A stretch of DNA of 64,000 bases from Brassica napus (Eukaryota; Streptophyta; Magnoliopsida; Brassicales; Brassicaceae). The position numbers and the translations under genes were made by a program. The stretch lies in NCBI RefSeq assembly GCF_020379485.1, contig NC_063444.1:3110652-3174651 (forward strand), in the 5' to 3' direction. The notes under the pieces are model-generated. The model did not search any database, was not told where the DNA came from, and saw only the letters and a list, made by a program, of their open reading frames with translations. Of the stretch, positions 44,569-56,820 are shown piece after piece. Positions within the stretch are counted from its first letter, which is position 1; every line of letters starts with the position of its first letter.

Positions 44569-46967
44569 TCTATACTCTTAAAAGAGAATGAGTTTTAAAA
44601 AATCTACCTATGAAAAATTGTTGGACTCTTTCATTAGACTTAACTATTTTTTTTGTATCATCTTATATTTCTCTAACTATAAAATAATCAATTACCTTAT
44701 ATTTCTCTAACTATAAAATAATCAATGCTCTTATTTATTACTCAACTTCCTATGATACACCAAGAATTTATACATAACTCCATTATACGAAAATATCATC
44801 TTCCCAAAACGTGTCTCATGAATCCATAACCAAAGCGTGACTGATAAGTTTAAATACCAAAACTATATTGTTCCATGGTGCCACCAACTTTGCAACATTT
44901 CACATTATCATTTATTTTTTTGACCAAAGGCTTCACTCTATCATTTTTTCGTTGATCAAAATGTGTTTTTTCAAATAAATATGTTGACCTTTCTGAAATA
45001 TTTATCTACAAACTTTATACATCATAGCTTCTCTTTGACTAACACTTCTAATAATTTTGACTAGATTTTAAAGGAAGTTATTTTGCATACAGTTTAACAA
45101 TATATTCTAAATATATTGTTAGATTTTATTTTGTGTACTTCTAAATATATTGTTAGGATATTTTTGATAAGAATATATTATAGATGCAATTTTGAAAATT
45201 TATATTATTAAAAGAAAACCTTTTTAAAAATATATTATTAAAAAATTTGTTGCATCTATATATAACTCTTTATTTTTTTATCCAACCATTAACTACAATA
45301 ACTATAAATAATTTAAATATTTTACATAAATCCTATTATTATTTCTCATTTTGTATGATACACTTCTCTAATTATTTTTCTCCTTATCATCCAATGTTAT
45401 TGTTGTTATTCAACAAAGTTATATACATCATATATTATGCTCAAAGATGGATATATAATATTTAGATAACAATTATTAAAATTAAAGCATATATCATACA
45501 ACATATTATACCATGTCATCTAACATTATATAATTCTAAATATTTACAAAATCAAATTTGATAAAAAACACTTTAGCAAATCATTTGTTAAAACAAAATT
45601 ATATATAGTTACGTTAAATTAATTTTTATAAAAAAATATGTATAATAAAAATTGTTATTCAATATAATTTTAAAAACTATTAAAAAACCCTGCAAATATC
45701 TATAATATTAAAGGAGAATCATTCTGAAAAAATCTACTTAAACAAATTTGTTGCACATATTCATTACCTATTTATTATTTTTGGTCATACCCTTCTCATT
45801 GTTTAACTATACAATATTTTCAATGAAATCATTTCTTACTTCTCATTGTTTAGGAAACTGAATATAAAATAATATTTATAAATATAAAAGTTGACTCCAT
45901 GAATTCGGTAATGGATCTTTTTTATTTTATCAAATTAACTTTCGTAGAATTTTTTTATCGTATTTTTTGAATATGAAAATTTCACAAACCAATATTGCAT
46001 TCTAATATAATACTACATAATAATATAAATGTCATTATTGAATTCTATATTGTTGTATGAAACATAGGTTTCTAAGACAACCTTTATCATAACATATATA
46101 TTTATATAAGTTTGTAGACAAGTGTTTGAGCACGATTTATAACATCTGAAATATATTTTTTATACAAACTTACATCAATATGTAGTCATTCTTTTTTACA
46201 TATAGATTCAGTAATATTCTAAAAGAATGCATTATTGATAAGTGCTAACCTATTTTACCAGCTACAAACTTATATCATGTAAACCCAATTATTGTTAATG
46301 AAAATTGATGATGAACTTTAAATAATGTATATACAATGTATATATAATCTTAACTGATTTTTAAATAATTTATATATAATCTTACTAGAACTGCAAAATA
46401 TCCTATATTTATATCAAACTAAATATTTCATATAAAACAACTAATTCAATATAAATTTTAAACACTTTAGTAAATAAAAAATCATAAATTCAAAAATATA
46501 TTAGAAGTTTCATTCATCTCTTAAAATATTATTGAAGATTATTTTTTTTTCTCTACCAGGCCAACCAAATGTCGGGTCACACTTGATTGCAGGGTTTTTC
46601 GAAGTTTGCATGCTTTAAATCAACGAGTTTTCATTAAATCTAAACAGCTTATGTAAAAATCATCGCGTTTACCGGTTCGACCACGGGTCCAAACTTGATA
46701 TAAAAGTAATGTTCTCATCTAATTTAAAATAATTTATTTTAAAATAATAGACGCGCTGAGTGTGATCAAACCAGATAATGTTTTTAAAAAAAATAATCAA
46801 ACGATTAAAAATATAATTACATTAACTAACTAAATAAAAATAATAATTTTATTTTTTGATATAATACAATTTTGTAACATAATAATGTAGACTAAAATAC
46901 TAATTCATATCATATATTTTAATTAACTGAAAAATAAACGCGCTTAAAAGCGCGGATCAAAATCTAG
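44569..46967 (+). mobile_element. Helitron, 2.4 kb, bounded by a paralogous empty site
   Basis: The 5' end is TCTATACTCTTAAAAGAGAA. The 3' end is a hairpin (CGCGCTT-AA-AAGCGCG, 46939-46954) plus CTAG at 46964-46967. It splits the duplicated GATA9 flank between GTAAAAAA and TAACCATTAA. The original flank at 61470-61495 is continuous there, proving the borders and the A/T insertion rule. A second 5'-like end (TCTATAATATTAAAGGAG, 45698) suggests a Helitron inside a related one. No ORF of note; 45247-45465 is AT-rich and unsupported. Confidence 0.85.
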
Positions 46968-47066
46968 TAACCATTAAAAAACTTAATTCTTCTGAATTAA
47001 TCCACGCGGAAATACGAAGGTTAGATTAAGTGCCAAAAATCTGGAACCACATGATTATTATTATCA
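46968..47066 (-). pseudogene. Duplicate of the GATA9 3' end (last codons and 3' flank)
   Basis: It continues the duplicate after the Helitron. The last part codes NNNHVVPDFWHLI on the minus strand, matching the C-terminus of the GATA gene ([12 protein letters not shown]), then diverges at about 47066. It is closer in places to the Arabidopsis GATA9 ending (HVAPDFRHLI, from memory). Confidence 0.75.
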
Positions 47067-47118
47067 AATACCACATATTTGAGTTTCCTTCATGTTACAC
47101 ACACAACGGAACGAAATG

Positions 47119-47790
47119 TAGGGCTGAACACAAATACTCGTTACTTGCTTTATATTCGTTACTTGATCTGTATTCGCCTCGTTTTTTCAAGTACTCGTCG
47201 TTACCAAGTCAAGTATCAAATCATTGAGTTTTGCTACTTGCAAGTACAAGACAAGTAACAAGTATTACAAAAAAAGTTACGACTCGCCTTGATATTACTC
47301 GTTACTTGTTTTACGACTGAAAGAATTATAACAAAACCATAAAAACCAAAGTTGTAAAGATATACTTCTTTGTTGTAAGAAGTAAACAGTAATTTCATAT
47401 CGAAATATATGTATTAAGTTCCTTATTTTTTTTATATTAGGTGAAAATATTTTATTTATAATAGTTATCGTGTTTTTAACAAGTCGAGTAAATAAAATAA
47501 ATTTTCATAACCTTCTCTCGTTGATTATTATCTATCAAGTAATTCTTAAAAACTGGGAAATATATCCGAATAATTAATAAGTACTTGTAAGTAATAAGTA
47601 ATCGAACAAGTCAAGTAACTTGTAAATAACATATTTTTGGACAAGTACTCGAAATAACAAGTACTCTCGAAATAACAAGTACTCGTTTCCGAACAAGTCA
47701 AGTACAAGTTGAAAAATTCATTACTCGTTCAAATCAAGTCAAGTATCAAGTATACGTAAAAAAAATAAGTACTCGCCGTGCCCACCCCTA
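47119..47790. mobile_element. TAGGGNTGGGC-type TIR element with ACAAGTACTCG repeats
   Basis: It starts TAGGGCTGAACACAAATACTCG and ends ACTCGCCGTGCCCACCCCTA. These are inverted repeats of the same terminal style as the ACCCGAA-rich elements. Many degenerate ACAAGTACTCG/GAACAAGTCAAGTA motifs lie near both ends around an AT-rich core. Non-coding. Confidence 0.6.
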
Positions 47791-48017
47791 ATGGAATGGA
47801 GTGATGGACCCGGTTTTGGAAATATTATGTATTTTCTTCATTTAAAACTATTAGCTAATCTCAAATTTTACTCTAATTATGATTTGAAACTGAAATGAAT
47901 AGTTCTTACAAAAGAAATATACACGAATATGTGTTGAATGAAATATATTATCAAAAAAAATTAGGAAAGCGAGAAGGAGTAACAACTATTTGGATTTATC
48001 CATTTTGTATCCTTATT

Positions 48018-48172
48018 TTTTTTTGGTAAAAGAAAAGGTGTTTTCAGCTCTTTACCGGGAACCCAAGCATTGTAAATAGTCCATTCCAGCGCGAATTGAA
48101 CCCGAGTGGCGGAAATTACAGCCGTAATCCCTTTACAACTGGGCCAACTCGACGTTGGTATTTTTTTTTTTT
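48018..48172 (-). mobile_element. tRNA-derived SINE with target duplication
   Basis: On the minus strand, A-box-like GAGTTGGCCCAGTTG and B-box-like GGGTTCAATTCG lie in tRNA spacing, and the 3' end is A-rich. The element is flanked by the direct repeat GTATCCTTATT (48007-48017 and 48173-48183), a typical SINE target duplication. Confidence 0.8.
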
Positions 48173-48602
48173 GTATCCTTATTGTTTCTTAACTATATTG
48201 TAAGCAGATTAGTTTCTCCTTAACTTGGGGTTTTGGCTTATTAAATCCTCAACTCTCTAATTTCGGCATATTTAATCTCTAACTTTTATTTAAGCATAAT
48301 AAATATTAAACTCTTTTAAGGAATCCAATTAAATCCTGAAGTTTCTATTTTTTGGCTGAAAAGAGCTTATGTTAACCTAGATTACTACTTCGTCACGTCT
48401 CCGTTACGTCGTTCTTCACAGAAAACTCAAATCGTATATCTTTTGGAACCTCACTCATTGAATTAAGCAAACTCACTATGAATAACAAGAGACAAGAACT
48501 GGAGATTAGAAGGTCGACAAAAAGGTAAGCTTCGTTCTCAGCGTATTAATGACGATTCAATTCAATGAGTTGTGTTCTAAAACATTATTTGAATTTTTTT
48601 AA

Positions 48603-50460
48603 ATGATATGTATCGGTAGTCTTGCCATGATGGGAGACATCGAAGGTTTAGGTTCTGAAACTCATGGTAGAAACAATGATGGTGAGAATGAAGAAGAGAA
48701 TTGTGACATGGTTGAAGAAGGTGCATCACAACTAGAAGAATTGTTTGGAGATATTGCACAAGATGATGTAAGTGATGATGATAACAATGGTGATTTATTG
48801 GAGGATGATACAATTCCTCTTGTTTCTGATTCATCGGAGGATGAGTACGAAGACAATGAGGACATGGTACAATTTCATCCAAATTATATAAATCCAGATG
48901 AGCTTCTACATCTAGGAAAAACCTTCAATACTGCAGCAGATTTTAAGTATGCATTGGTTAAGTATTCTTTGAAGACAGAGTATGATGTGAAGCTGTATAA
49001 GTCAACGACTAAGAAGCTTGGAGCAATTTGTTCAGCAAAAGAGTGTCCAGGGAGGGTTTATTGTTCGTTTGAGAAGTCAAGAAACAAGCTGATGATTAAG
49101 GTTTATACAGCTGAACATGTTTGCAATAAATCAGGTTACTCAAAGATGCTAAAAGTTCATGTAATTGCCGAGCTGTTTGAGGAACCTCTTAGACTGAATC
49201 CAAAACTTTCACCAAAGGAGATGATGGAGTCTATAAAGGCAGACTACAATTTGAATGTTACACTGTTTCAGTGTGAACATGGAAAGAAAAAAGTGGTCGA
49301 ACAAAGAAGGAAGATGCATGGAACACAATTTGGTAGACTCTGGGATTATGAGAAAAAAATCCTTGTATCAAATCCAGGGTCCACAATGGACATTGAGACA
49401 CTTCCAGGTCCAACACAAGTTTTACAGAGTTTATATATGCTTTGAAGCGCTCAGAGAAGCATGGAAACAGACATGCCGCCGAATAATTGGACTAGATGGT
49501 GCTTTTCTAAAGTGGGATATAAAAGGTGAGTTGTTGGCTGCGGTTGGAAGAGATGCAGATAATAGGATTTTCCCTATCGCATGGGCTATAGTTGACATTG
49601 AAAACAATGATAACTGGGAATGGTTCATCAAACATATCCAAACTGATTTGGATCTTGGACAAGGAGACAACATGACAATAATATCTGATAAACAAAAGGT
49701 TTGTTGTGAAGATTATGAGTATATCTATCTAGTTTTAAAATTTATGTTTGTATTTTGATATTTTTCATGTTGAACTGATCTTAGAGTTTGGTAAATGCTG
49801 TGCATAATGAGCTTCCACAAGCTGAGCATCGAATGTGTGCTCGACATATCCTTGCAAACTGGAGAAAAACTAACAAAGATAAAGAGTTGGAGCCTATGTT
49901 TTGGAAAATAGCACGAAGCTATACTATAGGAGATTTTGACGACAACCTTGAAGCATTAAAAACCTATAATTCAGGTGCGTATGATTCCCTACAACACACT
50001 GCACCTACTACATGGTCTCGGGCTTTCTTTAGGGAAGATTCTTGTACTATTGACAACTCGAACAACTTGTCTGAATTTTTCAACAAAACCATTAGAGAAG
50101 CTCGACGAAAACCATTGCTTGAGATGTTAGAGGACATTAGAAGACAAACTATGGTACGTAACGCTAAACGGTCTACTGCTGGAAATAGATGGAAGGGGAA
50201 ATTTACAAAAAAAAGCACAAGCTGAGATTGAAAAGAGTCGAGCTGATTCAAAAGATTTAATTATGTATCAAACCACAGGTGATGAATATGAAGTTGATGA
50301 TCACGGGACTGGATATCGTGTCGACGTACATTTGAAAACGTGTGGTTGTCGAAAGTGGCAGCCTTGTAATCATGCTATGTGTGTTATCATAGGGAAAAAA
50401 CTAAATCTTGATGACTATGTATCAGAGTATTTTACTACTCATAAATGGCAGTAGACATAT
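48603..50460 (+). pseudogene. MULE transposase (MURA/MuDR), N-terminal and catalytic part
   Basis: The acidic N-terminus is followed by the MuDR DNA-binding domain (LLHLGKTFNTAADFKYALVK, KECPGRVYCSF, 48890-49130). The DDE-type catalytic domain follows: IIGLDGAFLKWDIKGELLAA (first Asp), IFPIAWAIVDIENNDNWEWF and MTIISDKQK, then after an intron (49699-49784) LVNAVHNELPQAEHRMCARH. The SWIM-type zinc finger is CGCRKWQ-PCNHAMCVI (50340-50390), a few residues shorter than usual between the cysteine pairs. Frameshifts occur near 49420 (VLQS versus KFYRVYICF) and at an A-run near 50210. The C-terminus continues at 55640 beyond the copia insertion. Non-functional. Confidence 0.9.
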
Positions 50461-50484
50461 GCTCAGGGAATGATATTGTTCTAA

Positions 50485-50977
50485 GAGAAAATGACTAGGA
50501 TATCACTAAAAAAGTTTTTGTTATAAATATAGCCTCTAAGAATAAAAATGATCAAAATAGCACTTAATGTTTTATCAAAAGAGATAAATATACACTTATA
50601 CCCCAATGGTAAATTAATTTAGACATTAGGGTTTAAAGTTAAGGGGTGGAGTTTAGAATTTAGGGTTTAGGGTTTAGTGTTTAGAGTTTAGGGTTTAGAG
50701 TTTAGGGGTGGGGTTTAGGGTTTAGAGTTAAGGGGTGGAGTTTAGGATTTAGGGTTTAGGGTTTAGGGCTTAGGGTTTACGGTTTAGAGTTTACGGTTTA
50801 GAGTTTAGGTTTTAGGGTTTAGAGTTAGGGAGTGGGGTTTTGGGATAAGATTTCAAATTTTGAAAAATAAAAAAAAATTAAATTTTTCAAAAGATAAAAT
50901 GCTATTTTGGTCATTTTAGTTTTTGAAGACTATTTTTGTGACATAAACTTAGAAATGTACTATTTTGGAGATTTGCC
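50485..50977. mobile_element. Small non-autonomous MULE with GGTTTAG-rich core
   Basis: Imperfect terminal inverted repeats: left GAGAAAATGACTAGGATATC, right the inverse of GGCAAATCTCCAAAATAGTA. The longer inner match includes ATGATCAAAATAGCA versus TGCTATTTTGGTCAT. Flanked by a 10-bp duplication ATTGTTCTAA (50475-50484 and 50978-50987) that is copia LTR sequence, so it jumped into the LTR after the copia arrived. The core is an irregular tandem array of (A)GGGTTTAG units that resembles plant telomere repeats but is degenerate. Confidence 0.85.
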
Positions 50978-51249
50978 ATTGTTCTAATGTAGAGAATGAA
51001 ATCAAAGATTATAAGAAACCACTTTTATTAGCTTAAGAAAATCTCTCAAAACTTAAGCTCTCACAAAAATTTCTAACTTCAAACTCATAAGTTTATGGCA
51101 CATCTCACCATCTTCTTATATAGATTCTAAAACTTCCTAATCTCTCATAACAATAGAAGTTTTCCTTTTTCTCCTAATCTTAACTTTTTAGTATTGCTTA
51201 GTCTTCAAGTTATTTCCATGTTTATCTTCAAGTTTAACTCCAATAATCT

Positions 51250-54200
51250 CCCTCTTAAACTTGAAGTCTTCATGATTCAAATCTTGAACTCCAACTAACT
51301 TTCTCATTTCTTTGAAATTTAATTCTTCCCAATGATTTGGTTAGAATATCAGCCTTTTGAAGATTTCCAGCAACATGTTCTACCATCACTTGATCATTAT
51401 CGATGCATTCCCTTATAAAATGATAGCGTTTATGGATATGCTTGCTACGCCCATGGAACACCGGATTCTTTGTTAGAGCGATGGCAGATTTGTTATCTAT
51501 CTGAATGACTACCTTCTCATTAAGCTTCTCCAATACTTCCGCCAACAATTCTTGTAACCAGATAGCTTGCTTTGCGGCTTCAGTGGCTGCCATGAACTCG
51601 GCTTCACACGAGGATAAAGCAATTGTTTCTTGCTTTTGAGAGCACCGGGTTATCGGACAATCATTGAGATAGAACATATGACCTGTGGTACTTCTCCCGT
51701 CGTCTTCACCTACATTGTGGCTACTGTCGCTGTATCCCACCAGTGTTGCTTTGGTTGATCTTCTGAAGTCAAGACCGTATCCGCACGTGCCCTTAATGTA
51801 CCGAAGAATCTGTTTTAATGCAGCCGCATGTGACTCTTTCGGCTGGTGCATATACCTGCTCAAGACACCAACTGAGTAAGAGAGGTCTGGTCGTGTGTGT
51901 ACAAGATACCGAAGACACCCTATTGTCTGTCGGTATTCCTTCTCATCAACGTTTGGCTCCTCTTGTGCCTTTGAAAGTTTTAAGCCTGCATCCATTGGAA
52001 ACTGAGTTAAATTGCACCCGGTCATGCCTGTTTGCTCCAATATCTTCTTAGCGTAAGCCTCCTGTTTTATAGTGATGCCGCCATTGTATTGTAGGACCTC
52101 CATACCAAGATAGTATGTTAGTAAACCCAAATAGCTCATCTCGAATCTCTTGGACATATTGTCTTTGAACTCGTTTATCAGTTCCATATTCGATCATGTT
52201 ATTAACAAGTCGTCGACGTATACTGCAACGAGAAGTAGCTTTCCGTCCTTCTTCTTTCTATGTAGTGAGGGTTCCTTGGAGCATTTGGCAAAATTCAACT
52301 CTTCTAGTGCTTTGTTTAGCTTCTCATTTCATGTTCTAGGAGCTTGTTTTAATCCGTATAAAGCCTTTCTTAGTTTATACACTTTCTCCTCGCTCCCTTT
52401 GATCTCATATCCTTCAGGTTGACTAACATACACATCTTCTTTTAAGTCCCCATTCAAGAAAGCTGTCTTGACGTCGAGATGGTGCACTTCCCAACCATTG
52501 AATGCCGCCAACCCTATAATGAACCGTACGGTTTCAATTCTTGCTACTGGAGCAAAGACTTCTTCATAATCTATACTGTGTCTTTGAATGTATCCTTTAG
52601 CAACCAACCTAGACTTGTGCTTGTTTATGCTTCCATCAGAGTTTCTTTTGATCTTAAAAATCCACTTGAGTCATATTGCTTTTGCGCCTGGAGGGAGATC
52701 AACCAAGTCCCATGTCTTGTTTCTGATTATAGAGGTGATCTCCTCGTCGCAAGCATCTCTCCATACCTTTTCTTCCTTAGCCTCCACAAAATCATAAGGT
52801 TCATCATTCAATAACAACAACAATCGTTCTCCTTCGACTTCTGATAGATACACATAGTCTTCTAGGTAACCAGGCATTTTGCATACCCTCGTTGATCTTC
52901 TCAAATTTCATTGAGTTTGCTCTGCATCGATATTAGGTGGCAAAACAGAGTATTGTTGTTCGTTGAGTGTTTCATCGTTCTCCTTGTGTTGATCACTGTC
53001 GTGATCAGCCTCCTCTTCATTCTCTTGTAATCCATTGTTTCCATGAGTTCCAAAGCTTATTTCGAACATACCAGGGTCGGTCTCGACGTCATTGGAAGAG
53101 TTACTCCAAACCCAACTCTTGCTTTCGTCGAACACAATGTCTCTACTCGCTACCAACCTCCGGTTTATGGGATCAAAGAGTCTATATGCTTTAGAGCCTG
53201 GTTCCGTTCCCAAGTGAACAAGCATTCTTGTTCTATCATCCAATTTTCTTAAGAACGGTCTATCAACTTTGGCATACCCGATGCATCCAAACATTCTAAT
53301 ATGCTCGATGTTTGGCCTCCGTCCTTTAAGTGTTTCGTATGGTGTCTGTGTTTTTAGTACTCTTGTTGACACTCGGTTGATAAGATAAGTAGAATGTCTA
53401 ACTCCTTCCCCCCATAGAAAATTTGGAACATTCATATGTTTCATTATGCTCCTAGTCATCTCGAGAAGGGTTCTGTTTCGACGCTCTACTACTCCATTCT
53501 GCTGCGGTGAGTATGGAGCAGTAAGATGTCGAGTTATCCCTGAGCTCTCACAGAATGCCTTTAATTCGTTTGAAGTGAATTCACCACTTCTGTCAGTTCG
53601 TAGAACTTTGATCGCCTTCTTAGTCTCTCCTTCAACCACAGCTTTGAATACTTTGAATTTCTCGAAAGCCTCACTTTTCTCTTTTAACAATATCGACCAC
53701 ATGTATCTTGAGTAGTCGTCGATGAGACCAAAGATGTACCTATTATTTCCAGCAGTAGGTGGTGATATCGGACCACATAAGTCGCCATGGATAAGCTCGA
53801 GTGCTTCAGAGGCTTGATATGTCGTTGCACTAGGAAACGGGTTCCTGGTTTGTTTCCCAATTAAGCATGATGCACATGTTTCACTTTCAATGCTCAGAGT
53901 CGGTAGTCCTATCACCAGTTGCTCTTTGATCATGGCTTTCATTGAGCTTTCTCCTATATGTCCCAACCGTGCATGCCATCGAGTTGAGTCTGATAGAGTC
54001 GTTAGTTGTAGGCACTTGGTGTCGATAATATCCATCAGAACTTTGTACAATCGATTTATTGCTCTCTTGGCTTGAACGATAAGTCTACCTTCTTTATCAT
54101 GAAGCGGTAAGGTCTCTTCTTTCATGCGGACTTCACAGCCCGACTCTGTGGCCTGTCCGAGACTGATGATATTGCTTTTGAGCTCGGGTATAAAATAGAC

Positions 54201-55335
54201 ATCTGCTAGTATCTTCTTCTCACCGCTCGGACTGATGAACAATATTGCACCTTTTCCTTTTATGTCGATCCTTGAGTCATCTCCGAAACGCACCTTCCCT
54301 GTTACTGTCTCATCAATTGTTTTAAAGTAATATCATCTTCCCGTCATGTGGTTGCTAGCGCCATTATCTAGGTAACAAACTCTGTTATTATCAAAATTGC
54401 TCTCGAACTCCTTTGGATTTACATTCTTCTTGTTGAGATAGACGACTTCGTGCATTAACAGCTTGTCTGCCTCTTGAGTATCATAAACTTTGTGCTCGTT
54501 CTCGTATGCTTCTTGTAGTTTTAATATTATGTCGGGACAACTAGAGGCAAAGTGCCCATTCTTATCTCAACGGAAGCACGTGATCTTTGATATATCGAAC
54601 TCTTGGTACATTCTTCCACGACCTCGGCCTCTGCCGTAGTAGCCTCTTCCTCGTCCTCTGTTTTTGTAATCCCCATTGTAGTTTCGACCAGACTGCGATT
54701 GATGCTCCGAGTTTACATACATTAATTTGTTCTGCTCGATGGGACTTTCTTCTTCTTCTTCTTTGATCCGCTCCTCATAAGCCTTTAACCGCCCAATAAT
54801 ATCCTCAAAACTAGTGGTCTTGATATCAAGCAATTGTTCAAGGGACGCCACCAAGTGTATATACTTCTTTCTCGGAAGGCTTTTGAGAAACTTCTTGACT
54901 ACTTTCGACTCCTCTATAGTTTCACCCAGTGCTGCAGGATTTGAGGTTATTTCGGATAACTTGCAAACGAAGTCATCGATTGATTCCGTCTCCTTCATCT
55001 TTAACCGATCAAATTCTGCCATTAGAGTCTGCAACCTAGCTTCTCGAACTCTTTCTGCTCCTAGATGTCGTCCTTTGATTGCCTCCCATACTTTCTTCGC
55101 GGTGTCCAGCTCTCCAACTTGTAGTACGAGTGCCTCTGGAATAGAAGTGAAAAGTAGTCCCATGGCCATATCGTTTTTGTCTCTCAACTTCTACGATCTC
55201 CCAAACTTTATGAACCTTCAAAAGATTCTTCATTCGAATTGCCCAGAATGTGTAGTTAGTTGTGTTTAACATTGGACAAGATATCGAAGAGGTTCCTTCT
55301 TTAGGTTTTGCGGTAACCGTAGTAATATCACCCAT
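51250..55335 (-). pseudogene. Copia gag-pol polyprotein, broken
   Basis: In order on the minus strand: gag start [14 protein letters not shown] (55335) and gag body ending in an Arg/Gly-rich segment and ITCFR zinc-knuckle remnant (54567-55187); protease-like CYLDNGASNHMTG (~54345); GAG-pre-integrase RWHARLGHIGESSMKAMI; integrase HGDLCGPIS...LRTDRSGEF...NGVVERRNRT (52908-54293) with the three acidic catalytic residues present; reverse transcriptase [20 protein letters not shown] and AVYVDDLLIT (52190-52607); RNase H YSDSSHNVGEDDGRSTTGHM and the C-terminal KHIHKRYHFIREC (51270-52187). Frameshift near 55170; stops near 54567, 54332, 52671, 52331, 52190; frameshift near 51310. It cannot make a full polyprotein. 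Confidence 0.9.
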
Positions 55336-55639
55336 CTCTCACGATTTACGAGCTCTGATACCAATTATTGTTCTAATGTAGAAAATGAAATCAAATATTA
55401 TAAGAAGCCACTTTTATTAGCTTAAGAAAATATCTCAAAACTTAAACTCTCACAAGAATCTCTAACTTCAAACTCATAAGTTCATGGCACATCTCACCAT
55501 CTTTTTATATAGATTCTAAAACTTCCTAATCTCTCATAACAATAGAAGTTTTCATTTTTCTCCTAATCTTAACTTTTTAGTATTGCTTAGTCTCCAAGTT
55601 ATTTCCATGTTTATCTTCAAGTTTAACTCCAACAAATGA

Positions 55640-56055
55640 GAGTTGTACAAGGAATGAAGTTGTGGCCACGTTTAAACAGACTCCCTATTATACCACCAGA
55701 CCCAAGACCAAAACGAGGAAGAAAAAAGAATCATAACCGACGTAAAGAACCTTACGAAGATACATCAAAAAAGGGAAGAATGGCAGGTGATGGTAGGACA
55801 ATGACATGTTCACATTGTAAGCAAGAGGGACACAACAAAACGACGTGTTCTAATCCTCCTATGGTGGTAGAAAAACGTCCTCGAGGTCGACCAAAAAAGA
55901 ATCTACAACAGGTTCGTATATATGATTTAGCTATAAGTTATTTTATTTCTAGATTTGTTTATCTTGGTTTATGTTCTCTTGATTATCTTTCTTATGGTTT
56001 ATACATATAATATTTGTTCTTGTAGGCCGAAGAGATGTTGCAGAGATATGGATAG
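55640..56055 (+). pseudogene. MULE transposase, C-terminal part after the copia
   Basis: Removing the copia element joins YAQGM to RVVQGMKLWPRLNRLPIIPP in frame. A basic tail with PKRGRKKNHNR follows, then a CCHC zinc knuckle (CSHCKQEGHNKTTC, 55808-55850) and a second basic RPRGRPKK motif before an intron donor-like site at 55911 and a short last exon (AEEMLQRYG, stop near 56055). The basic motifs are probable nuclear localisation or DNA-binding AT-hook-like segments. Confidence 0.85.
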
Positions 56056-56093
56056 ACTAATCAGAGAAATCTGATTAAAGTCTTTGTTTCTTG

Positions 56094-56820
56094 TAGGCCT
56101 AAGCATTTTAACTTGGACCCGAAGATCCGAACCGGAACCGACCCAAAAATACCCGATCCGAAACCGGACCGAAAATTTACAAGTATTTTTTGGGTCTAAA
56201 TTTTTTTTACCCGAAAGAACCGGAACCGAATAGGAACCGACCCGAATAGAACCGGAACCGAAAAGAACCGACCCGAATAGACCCGACCCGATAAGAACCG
56301 ATTTGTACCCGACTTAAAAACATGTATATCTAAAACTATGATGTTTTTGTGTTCTATTTTATATATATTATTTTATGATTTAGTTGAAATATCTTTTGTT
56401 AACAACATTTGTTATTATTTTTTACATTTTTAAAGTAATATAAAGCTTTAAAATGTAAAATTTAGAGTTTTAAAATGTTTTATTTTAATTATTAATAGTT
56501 TCATTTAAGTTGTTTTGTAAAATTTTAGATATATATGACAAATATTCAACTAAAGTTGATGGAATTGGGTATATCATGTCCTTTTCAGATCCTAAATACC
56601 CGAACCCGACCCGGATCCGATATGGACCCGAAAAATTATGGATATTTTATGGGTATTTTAATTATAGACCCGAACCGACCCGGACCCGAGAAGAACCGAC
56701 CCGAACCCGAACCGAAAATTTCTAAGTACCTATTGGGTCTAAATATTTAGGATCCGAAAAGATCCGGACCCGAAAGGAACCGGCCCGAACCCGACCCGAA
56801 GACCCGAACGCCCAGGCCTA
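56094..56820. mobile_element. ACCCGAA-rich TIR element, copy 4
   Basis: Left TAGGCCTAAGCATTTTAACT and right GACCCGAACGCCCAGGCCTA are terminal inverted repeats. Hexamer-like ACCCGA/AACCGA arrays flank an AT-rich centre. Inserted just after the MULE transposase gene. Frames across it (56510-56750) are low-complexity artefacts. Confidence 0.65.

Larger units (their letters stand above)
50474..55634 (-). mobile_element. Ty1/copia retrotransposon inserted in the MULE transposase
   Basis: The right LTR (5' LTR of the element) is 55365-55634. The left LTR spans 50474-51245, split by a small MULE at 50485-50977. The target duplication is AATGA (50469-50473 and 55635-55639). The primer site GGTATCAGAGC (initiator-Met tRNA, minus strand, 55352-55363) and a polypurine tract (AAGAGGGAGA) next to the left LTR give the orientation. 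Gag, integrase, reverse transcriptase and RNase H follow in copia order but with many stops. The LTRs are close to identical (a few percent differences by eye). Confidence 0.93.

Noticed and set aside
49964..50251. Minus-strand ORF of 95 codons
   Set aside because: It is antisense to the MULE transposase.
50630..50860. Interstitial telomere sequence
   Set aside because: Units of GGTTTAG are irregular and lie inside a transposon bounded by TIRs and a 10-bp duplication, so a telomere fusion or healed break is not needed.
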